Source: Bacteroidota bacterium (lineage in GTDB: Bacteria > Bacteroidota > Ignavibacteria > UBA10030). Taken from it: a DNA stretch of 11,462 bases. Made by a program: the position numbers and the translations under genes. This document shows, piece after piece, positions 5,941 through 11,462 of this stretch (position 1 is the stretch's first letter; each line of letters opens with the position of its first letter). The notes under the pieces are model-generated. The model made no database searches. It was not told the origin of the DNA and saw only the letters and a program-made list of their open reading frames with translations. The stretch spans positions 11,235-22,696 of the forward strand of contig DOWV01000229.1 of assembly GCA_003519375.1 (NCBI GenBank). The letters run 5' to 3'.

Positions 5941-6806
5941 CGAACATCCCGCCCCCAGTTCAGCTTCTTTCTGAGTACATCATAGTAACTGGTATTATTC
6001 CTCTTCACCAACCTCGCTGTCTGCCTGGCTTTCTTCACCCTGATTTCTGTGGGGGGGCGAATCAGAACCTCATCCTGACCGTCCGCAGTAAGACGGACTT
6101 TATAGCGAGGGGATGCAACTTTGATCGTGATGGTGGAATCATCCGGCACGATAACCGGCCGGGCGGTAAGAGTATGCGGGCAAATTGGACTGATCGTGAT
6201 AGAACGATTGTGGGGCGTGACGATGGGTCCTGCATTTGCGAGCGAATAACCCGTCGAACCGATAGGCGTCGAGAGAATTATGCCATCGGCAGTGAACGTG
6301 GCAAGATATTCCCCGTTGACGAACGTCTCAAGATCGAGGACGCGCGATGTATCAAATTTATCAACAACGATATCATTCAATGCGATATAAATCCTTGGTT
6401 TCTTGATAGTTGTCGCTTGCAACATCATGCGCTCCACGATCACATATTCCCCTCTCAAGATCTCCTCCAGACATTCGTCCAAGTCTTCGAGAGACGCCTC
6501 AGTCAGAAATCCGAGCTTTCCCAAGTTCACACCAAGAATTGGTGTCCCGTACTCAGCAACCTGGCGGGCCAGCCGGAGAATCGTACCATCGCCCCCCAGA
6601 GAGATGAGGATGTCTGATTGTTCCGCCAGCTTGGAACCCGATACTGTCTTGGCAGACAGGCTCTCTTTCGACTTCTTGCGGAGCAATTCAGCAAGCGATT
6701 TCTCGAGCACGTAGTCAATGCCAGCTGCCTCGAAACGCTTGAGAAGTTTCCTGGCAATCCCCGGGACCCCCTCCTTCTGGATGTTACCAGCGATGCCAAA
6801 TCGCAT
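5916..6806 (-). CDS. nadK: NAD kinase
   Basis: This cytoplasmic enzyme phosphorylates NAD to NADP using ATP or polyphosphate. The 296-residue protein shows the family order: LISLGGDGTILRLA with the GGDGT motif (71-75) and its catalytic aspartate, NLGKLGFLTEA (95-104), LND (143-145), TADGIILSTPIGSTGYSLA (172-190) and ISPICPHTLTARPVI. The tail DVLRKKLNWG resembles NAD kinases of the Bacteroidota/Chlorobiota group. I chose ATG at 6806, which has AAGGAA 7 bases upstream and starts with the expected MRFGI strand. A GTG at 6827 would add seven residues, overlap the DUF1844 gene and has no ribosome site. The gene starts 4 bases after the DUF1844 stop and ends the leuS operon. Length and motifs are all normal. 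Confidence 0.97.
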   Translation of the reverse strand: MRFGIAGNIQKEGVPGIARKLLKRFEAAGIDYVLEKSLAELLRKKSKESLSAKTVSGSKLAEQSDILISLGGDGTILRLARQVAEYGTPILGVNLGKLGFLTEASLEDLDECLEEILRGEYVIVERMMLQATTIKKPRIYIALNDIVVDKFDTSRVLDLETFVNGEYLATFTADGIILSTPIGSTGYSLANAGPIVTPHNRSITISPICPHTLTARPVIVPDDSTITIKVASPRYKVRLTADGQDEVLIRPPTEIRVKKARQTARLVKRNNTSYYDVLRKKLNWGRDVRTENATRS

Positions 6807-6810
6807 GATA

Positions 6811-7116
6811 TTATTCCTTTTTCTCACCCTCGCCTGCAGGGTGAGTATTCTGATCCTTTGAGAGCTCCTCCACGTAGTTCAGTTTGAGCTCTTTGATTGC
6901 ATTCACCAGGAATCGGGACTCTTCGTCCGTGAGATTTCCCTTCGTTTTCTTCTGAAGGACATCCAGAGTGTCGATGACGAATTGCGCCTGATCCAGGCTT
7001 CGCTCGACCTTATCCGTGAGAGGATTCTTTGTCTTACCCATGTGCTGCATAGCTGCGGCGTGGAACATGAGAATGAGCCCCATGAACAGAGCGGCATCTT
7101 TTTCTGATTCAGGCAT
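6811..7116 (-). CDS. DUF1844 protein
   Basis: This 101-residue protein belongs to DUF1844 (PF08899), a small helical family of unknown function found next to varied housekeeping genes. The N-terminal LFMGLILMFHAAAMQHMGK is a methionine-rich hydrophobic helix. The core DQAQFVIDTLDVLQKKTKGN followed by LTDEESRF matches the family's most conserved stretch, where ID-LL-L--KTKGNLT-EE recurs. The C-terminal dozen residues are charged and low in complexity. The ATG overlaps the upstream stop by one base (TGATG), and AAGGAG lies 9 bases before it. It sits between a WaaE-like glycosyltransferase and nadK in the leuS operon. No catalytic residues can be named. Confidence 0.9.
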   Translation of the reverse strand: MPESEKDAALFMGLILMFHAAAMQHMGKTKNPLTDKVERSLDQAQFVIDTLDVLQKKTKGNLTDEESRFLVNAIKELKLNYVEELSKDQNTHPAGEGEKKE

Positions 7117-7883
7117 CAGACATTACTCCTTTTGTTCCGAATCGTTAGCTCCCACAATTTCGCGTATTTGGTGAAGACGTAACAACCTGAAAGAACCGAC
7201 AAGACGAAACCCTCCACTCCATCCAGGAAGCCTCGCTTGATGACGTACATTCGTATGAAAACCCAGACAGGCCGCACGATCAGCTGAACGAGACTGAACC
7301 TGGAGCCACTTTCCGCGAGTCCTTCCGCAGCCAATGATGTATATCTGTTGAATTTATCAAAATAGTGCCAGAGGTTTGGGTCCGTATAATGCAAGAGATC
7401 GCTCCGGAGCCGGCCGATCTTTCCCTCTATCTGGAGAAACTCATGCACCCTGCTATCCGAGAACGATCCCGCGCTTCTCTGAAACAGACGAACGACGTAG
7501 CCCGGATACCAGCCAGAATGCCGGATCCATCGACCCAGGAAGTATGCTTTCCTGGGGAATTCATATGCTATGAATGGGCTAACTTTCATCTGCACAATCT
7601 CTTGAATCTCATTTGCTAACTCTTTTGTCAAGCGTTCATCAGCGTCTATCCAAAGGACCCAGTCACCTGTACACTGTTGCAATGCGAAATTCTTTGCGGC
7701 AGCATATCCGTCCCACGGACGGACATAGACTTTTTGTGTGAACTGATGGGCAATTTCCGTGGTCTTGTCCTGGCTCGCGCTGTCGACTACCACGATCTCG
7801 TCTGCCCCGTTGGTGGATTTCAAGCAATCAGCGAGGTTTCGCTCCTCATTCCTTGTTATCACTATGACAGAGAGCTTGCCCAA
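7116..7883 (-). CDS. Family 2 glycosyltransferase, WaaE/KdtX-like (LPS core)
   Basis: This GT-A fold glycosyltransferase of 255 residues is close in length and layout to the WaaE/KdtX group, which adds a glucose to LPS inner-core heptose. The N-terminal strand LSVIVITRNEE (4-14) starts the nucleotide-binding fold, and EIVVVDSASQDKT follows. The metal-binding D-x-D lies in WIDADER (D80, D82). RKAYFLGRWIRHSGWYPGYV and FSDSRVHEFL are typical of the acceptor half of this group. The C-terminal third (about 205-245) is hydrophobic and aromatic and may dock on the membrane. The start is a TTG, 14 bases after the leuS stop; no good ribosome site is seen, and the nearest in-frame alternative (GTG) would cut into the first strand. 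It couples by one base to DUF1844. Sugar specificity is inferred from family only. Confidence 0.92.
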   Translation of the reverse strand: MGKLSVIVITRNEERNLADCLKSTNGADEIVVVDSASQDKTTEIAHQFTQKVYVRPWDGYAAAKNFALQQCTGDWVLWIDADERLTKELANEIQEIVQMKVSPFIAYEFPRKAYFLGRWIRHSGWYPGYVVRLFQRSAGSFSDSRVHEFLQIEGKIGRLRSDLLHYTDPNLWHYFDKFNRYTSLAAEGLAESGSRFSLVQLIVRPVWVFIRMYVIKRGFLDGVEGFVLSVLSGCYVFTKYAKLWELTIRNKRSNV

Positions 7884-7897
7884 AGTTTTGGTTAGAC

Positions 7898-10477
7898 CTA
7901 TCCTATGACGATGTTGACGATCTTGTTGGGAACGACAATGACCCGCTTGACCTGTTTCCCCTCCAAGTGCCTTTGCACATTCGCGTCCAGGCGCGCGAGT
8001 TGTTCAACATTCGCCTGATCTGCTCCTTGAGGGATCAGAAGCTTACCTCTTACTTTACCATTGACTTGCAGAACGATCTCAATTTGTTCCTCAAGAGTTT
8101 TTTGAGGATCATAACTCGGCCACGGTTCATAAGCCAACGAATGTTGGTGACCCAACTCCGACCATAGCTCTTCTGCAATGTGCGGCGCAAAAGGAGCCAA
8201 TAGAAGGACAAACTTATCCAGTTCCTTGCGAGGCAGCTTCTCTAGCTTCATAGCCTCATTTACGAAGATCATGAGTTGCGATATTGCCGTGTTGAACCGT
8301 AAACCTTCGATATCCTCCCCTACCTTTTTCACCGTCTGGTGAACGATGCGTTCAAAGTCGGTGGTCGGGGGAACCAATTCTATCGCCGGATTCAAGCCCG
8401 CATCCTCGGTCATAAAGAGCCGCCACACCCTGTTCAGAAAGCGAAACACTCCTTCTACACCGCGTGTACTCCATGGCTTCATCTCCTCCAAAGGCCCCAT
8501 GAACATCTCGAAGAGGCGCATGGAATCTGCTCCATACCGGGCAATGACATCGTCCGGATTGACCACATTGCCGCGTGACTTGGACATTTTTCGGGAATCT
8601 TCGCCCAGAATGATGCCCTGATGGCGGAGTCTTGTGAACGGCTCCTTCGTGCTGACGTACCCCAGATCGAAAAGAACTTTATGCCAGAATCGGGCATACA
8701 TCAGGTGGAGTACAGCGTGTTCCGATCCGCCGACGTACAGGTCGATCGGCATCCAATACCGTTCTTTTGCAGGGGAACAGAACTCATTTGGATTGGTTGG
8801 GTCGATGAAGCGAAGATAGTACCAGCACGAGCCGGCCCACTGAGGCATCGTATTCGTCTCTCGCCTCCCCTTCCGGCCCGTCTCCCGATCGGTGACGTGA
8901 ATCCAATCTGTCGCGAGCGCCAAAGGGGATTCCGTCGTCCCGCTCGGCTGGAATTTCTTGAGATCCGGCAGCAGCAACGGAAGCTCCGATTCATCCATGG
9001 CCTGCATCGTGCCATCTTCGAAATGGATAATCGGGATTGGCTCACCCCAGTATCGCTGACGGGAGAAAAGCCAGTCGCGAAGCTTGTATTGGATTGTCGC
9101 CTTCCCCAATCCCTTCTTCTCCAGCCAGCCGATCATCGCCTTTTTCGCCTCAGGCGTCTTGAGGCCATTCAACGAAAGCTCATTATTACGGGAATTGATA
9201 CCCACTCCATCATCGACGAACATCTCCGGGGCGGCCGGACCGCCATCGACTACCTTGACAATCGGCAATCCAAATTTCTTGGCGAACTCTCCGTCACGTT
9301 CATCGTGCCCCGGCACAGCCATGATGGCGCCGGTTCCATAGCCCATCAACACATAATCAGCCACCCATATGGGTATGTCCTTACCCGTCGCCGGATTTAC
9401 CGCATACGCGCCAATAAAGACACCTGTTTTGTCTTTTTCGATGCCACGCTCGAGGTCGGACTTCTTTGCCGCCTGTCCCCGATACTCCTCCACGTCCTTT
9501 CTGAATTCCGGTTTGGTCAAGTCCATTACCAGCGGATGCTCGGGCGCCAGGACCATATATGTCGCTCCGAACAACGTATCCACCCTCGTCGTAAACACAC
9601 GGAGCGAACCGGCATGACCTTTAATCGCGAACTCTATTTCGGCTCCTTCAGAGCGGCCGATCCAGTTTCGCTGTTGCTCAATGGTTGAAGCAGGCCAGTC
9701 AAGTTCACGGGCATCGTCTAGCAACCGTTCTGCGTAGGCGGTAATGCGCATCATCCATTGCCGCATGGGCCGCCGCTCGACAGTGTATCCTTTTTCCGTC
9801 CATTCGGCTACTTCCTCGTTCGCGAGGACAGTCCCAAGCCCCTCGCACCAGTTCACGGGTATTTCCGAGATAAACACCAACCGGAACCGAGCCAGAAAAT
9901 CGTGGCGCTCTTTCGGGCTCTTCGTTTTCCATTCCTCCGCCGAAAAACGCTCCTCCGTATCGAGCGACGCTGTGCCTTGAGACTCCAGTTCATCCTGCAG
10001 CGAAGTGATGGGGCGCGCTTTTTTCGCACGAGAGTCATACCACGAGTTATAAATCTTCAGAAAGATCCATTGAGTCCACTTGTAGTATTCAGGATCAGTG
10101 GTGTTCACCTCACGCGACCAGTCGTAACTCAGCCCAAGCATCTTGATCTGACGTCGGAAGGTGTTGATGTTGTCTTCCGTCGTCACCCTGGGGTGAATGT
10201 TGGTCTGCATGGCATATCTTTCGGCGGGTAATCCGAATGCGTCCCAACCCATAGGATGAAGAACATTGAATCCCTTCATCCGCCGATAGCGGCAGAGAAT
10301 GTCTGTCGCCGTGTAACCTTCGGGATGTCCTACGTGAAGTCCCGCGCCTGATGGATAGGGGAACATATCCAGGACGAAAATCTTCGGCTTCCCGGTCGAT
10401 TCCTCCACCGTAAATGTCCGATGCGCCTCCCAGTACTGCTGCCATTTCTTTTCAATGTCCAAGAACTGGTACTTCAT
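7898..10477 (-). CDS. leuS: Leucyl-tRNA synthetase
   Basis: This class I synthetase charges tRNA-Leu with leucine in the cytoplasm. In the 859-residue version the HIGH motif is HVGH (48-51) and the KMSKS loop lies at 630-634. The CP1 editing domain is present, with TTRVDTLFGATY (296-307) and GTGAIMAVPGHDERD (381-395), whose last Asp matches the conserved editing aspartate. The DWLFSRQRYWGEPIPI block and the C-terminal tRNA-binding region are intact. Residues about 147-197 are an insertion before VNWCEGLGTVLANEEV, a feature I recall from Bacteroidota/Chlorobiota enzymes. The leucine-specific domain before KMSKS is absent, and the cysteines of the ZN1 module are not seen. I chose ATG at 10477 (MKYQFLDIEKKW). 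ATG at 10489 is possible, but the open frame up to 10624 includes the promoter and is rejected. A small GC-rich hairpin (10506-10531) lies in the leader of about 110 bases. Confidence 0.97.
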   Translation of the reverse strand: MKYQFLDIEKKWQQYWEAHRTFTVEESTGKPKIFVLDMFPYPSGAGLHVGHPEGYTATDILCRYRRMKGFNVLHPMGWDAFGLPAERYAMQTNIHPRVTTEDNINTFRRQIKMLGLSYDWSREVNTTDPEYYKWTQWIFLKIYNSWYDSRAKKARPITSLQDELESQGTASLDTEERFSAEEWKTKSPKERHDFLARFRLVFISEIPVNWCEGLGTVLANEEVAEWTEKGYTVERRPMRQWMMRITAYAERLLDDARELDWPASTIEQQRNWIGRSEGAEIEFAIKGHAGSLRVFTTRVDTLFGATYMVLAPEHPLVMDLTKPEFRKDVEEYRGQAAKKSDLERGIEKDKTGVFIGAYAVNPATGKDIPIWVADYVLMGYGTGAIMAVPGHDERDGEFAKKFGLPIVKVVDGGPAAPEMFVDDGVGINSRNNELSLNGLKTPEAKKAMIGWLEKKGLGKATIQYKLRDWLFSRQRYWGEPIPIIHFEDGTMQAMDESELPLLLPDLKKFQPSGTTESPLALATDWIHVTDRETGRKGRRETNTMPQWAGSCWYYLRFIDPTNPNEFCSPAKERYWMPIDLYVGGSEHAVLHLMYARFWHKVLFDLGYVSTKEPFTRLRHQGIILGEDSRKMSKSRGNVVNPDDVIARYGADSMRLFEMFMGPLEEMKPWSTRGVEGVFRFLNRVWRLFMTEDAGLNPAIELVPPTTDFERIVHQTVKKVGEDIEGLRFNTAISQLMIFVNEAMKLEKLPRKELDKFVLLLAPFAPHIAEELWSELGHQHSLAYEPWPSYDPQKTLEEQIEIVLQVNGKVRGKLLIPQGADQANVEQLARLDANVQRHLEGKQVKRVIVVPNKIVNIVIG

Positions 10478-10593
10478 TAGCTTTCTCATCCCTTTCGATA
10501 GTCTGCCGGCCCCCCGCGAGGTCATCGCCGGAGAGCACCTTCGGTGGAGCCTTCTTTGGTCGCGCTGTCGGGGCCGAACCGGACAATTCAGTG

Positions 10594-10625
10594 CAAATGT
10601 AGCAAATATGCGCAGCAATTTCAAT
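10594..10625 (-). promoter_or_regulatory. Promoter of the leuS-GT2-DUF1844-nadK operon
   Basis: The minus strand reads TTGAAA (10624-10619), a 17-base spacer and TACATT (10601-10596). Read another way it is ATTG-N20-TACATTTG, an exact match to the Bacteroidota -7 element TAnnTTTG. It lies in the roughly 200-base gap between the phosphatase stop and leuS. A start near 10588 would give a leader of about 110 bases. I see no leader peptide with leucine codons and no T-box signature. No clear terminator for the phosphatase gene is visible between 10625 and 10678. Confidence 0.65.
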
Positions 10626-10678
10626 GCGCAGAGATAATCGGGGTGAGGAGCTGACAGCTTGAAGGCGCAACTGGAGGG

Positions 10679-11462
10679 CTAGAGAGCGCGAAGAACGAGC
10701 ATGGTGATGTCGTCGGACTGCGGGGTGCCATGAGCGTACTCATCAAGGGCTTTCCGCACAGTCTCGATGATTTTCGCCGGGGACTCGGTCCGGACTGTAT
10801 TGAGGAGAATTTCAAGTCGCTCTTCGGTGAAATCTTCTTCCTGAGAGTTCATCGCTTCGCTGACGCCGTCCGTGAACATCACGATCACGTCGCCCGAATT
10901 CAGCGTTACTACTTCCTCCAGGTAAGGGGAGGACGTCTTCATCAATCCAAGTATTATCCCGCCAACGTCAAGACGTTTCGTCGAGCCATCGGCGCGCAGG
11001 AGAAAGGGCGGGTTGTGTCCTGCGTTGACATAGCGGAATTCACGAGTGGAGCTATCCAACGATGCCCAGAAGAAAGTGATAAACTTGTCCTGACCGGTAT
11101 TCTGGCAGGTGAGATCATTAATCCTGCATGTCGCATCGGGCAGAGACATCCCCATCGGGGCAAATGCCCGCAAGGAGGCCTGGACATTGGCCATCAAAAG
11201 GGCAGCCGGCGTCCCCTTCCCAGAGACATCTCCAATAGCGAGAATGTACCGATCCTGTTGAATGGGGACCAGATCGTAGTAATCACCGCCGACCTGTTTC
11301 GAACTGATATTCACAGCGGCGATGTCGAATCCGGGTATTGCCGCCAGCGTCCGCGGCAGCAGGCCCTGTTGAATCTCCCGGGCAATCGCGAGTTCGTCTT
11401 CAAGCTTTTGCTTCTCGATCGCGGAATGGAAGAGGCGGGCATTCTCTATCGATATGATGGCC
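10679..11462 (-). CDS. GAF/SpoIIE-type PP2C serine phosphatase, N-terminus beyond window
   Basis: The last 260 residues of an RsbU/SpoIIE-like protein phosphatase are present; the frame stays open to the right edge. The first visible residues, AIISIENARLFHSA, look like the final helix of a GAF sensor domain. A coiled linker follows (EKQKLEDELAIAREIQQGLLP), which is classical for SpoIIE-type phosphatases. The catalytic domain then shows GGDYYDL, AIGDVSGKGTPAALLMA, NAGHNPPFLL, SGDVIVMFTDGVSEAMN and SDDITMLVLRAL, so all metal-binding aspartates are kept. Such enzymes usually dephosphorylate anti-sigma-factor antagonists in partner-switching pathways. No anti-sigma kinase or STAS antagonist is visible here. 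A GTG at 11314 begins an apparent shorter frame, but it is inside the catalytic domain and is not the real start. The gene ends about 200 bases before leuS and is probably a separate unit. Confidence 0.93.
   Translation of the reverse strand, partial: AIISIENARLFHSAIEKQKLEDELAIAREIQQGLLPRTLAAIPGFDIAAVNISSKQVGGDYYDLVPIQQDRYILAIGDVSGKGTPAALLMANVQASLRAFAPMGMSLPDATCRINDLTCQNTGQDKFITFFWASLDSSTREFRYVNAGHNPPFLLRADGSTKRLDVGGIILGLMKTSSPYLEEVVTLNSGDVIVMFTDGVSEAMNSQEEDFTEERLEILLNTVRTESPAKIIETVRKALDEYAHGTPQSDDITMLVLRAL

Noticed and set aside
8621..9688. A 355-codon plus-strand open frame opposite leuS.
   Set aside because: It lies wholly inside the well-supported leuS gene and its translation looks like an antisense shadow.
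10478..10593. A leucine-responsive leader (T-box or attenuator) before leuS.
   Set aside because: I found no T-box core sequence, no leader peptide rich in Leu codons and no hairpin with a T-tract; only a small GC-rich stem at 10506-10531.
10478..10624. N-terminal extension of 49 codons to LeuRS.
   Set aside because: It contains the promoter at 10594-10625, is compositionally unlike LeuRS, and the family begins at MKYQFLDIEKKW-like sequence.
10625..10678. A terminator for the phosphatase gene.
   Set aside because: Only a 4-bp AGCT repeat around GTC is present, without a T-tract.
1..11462. CRISPR arrays, insertion sequences, phage genes or defence/toxin systems.
   Set aside because: Reading both strands I found no regularly spaced repeats, no transposase or integrase motifs and no toxin-antitoxin pairs; every long stretch is explained by ordinary genes.

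Overview
The window reads as a housekeeping and cell-envelope stretch of a Gram-negative bacterium, most likely from the Bacteroidota/Chlorobiota (FCB) group. That placement is inferred from three things. The LeuRS carries an insertion of about 50 residues, which I recall from that group. The NAD kinase ends in a 'DVLRKKLNWG' tail. Three or four promoters fit TTG-N20-TAnnTTTG better than the classical proteobacterial -10 box. Two heptosyltransferase-type enzymes, an MsbA-like exporter and a WaaE-like glycosyltransferase point to a lipopolysaccharide-bearing outer membrane. Almost all genes lie on the minus strand.

Right part (11462 to 5916, minus strand). First comes the C-terminal part of a GAF/SpoIIE-type PP2C phosphatase, which enters from beyond the right edge. 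A clear promoter then precedes a tight four-gene operon: leuS, a WaaE/KdtX-type family 2 glycosyltransferase, a DUF1844 protein and nadK. Gaps in this operon run from a 1-base overlap to 14 bases.

Middle (5940 to 5190). A small lipoprotein with a CX4CH haem-binding motif is the only plus-strand gene. It converges on nadK with 8 bases between the stop codons, inside an imperfect hairpin. Its candidate promoter stands back to back with a strong promoter for a tRNA-Ala(GGC) gene on the minus strand. The tRNA gene is followed by an intrinsic terminator.

Left part (5160 to 1, minus strand). Right behind that terminator a second operon begins: a DUF971 protein, an endonuclease III with an intact [4Fe-4S] motif, an MsbA-like ABC exporter, and two tandem GT9 (heptosyltransferase-family) genes. 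The last of these runs off the left edge. Genes overlap or abut (TTGA, TAG/ATG, ATGA), so translational coupling is likely. The three envelope genes plausibly cooperate in assembling and exporting LPS core/lipid A.

I see no CRISPR array, insertion sequence, phage gene, toxin-antitoxin pair or defence island, and no clearly undescribed system. The points most worth a second look are small-scale: promoter architecture, the terminator/promoter overlap ahead of the second operon, the extra CxCxxC in the DUF971 protein, the CX4CH lipoprotein, and the domain make-up of LeuRS.
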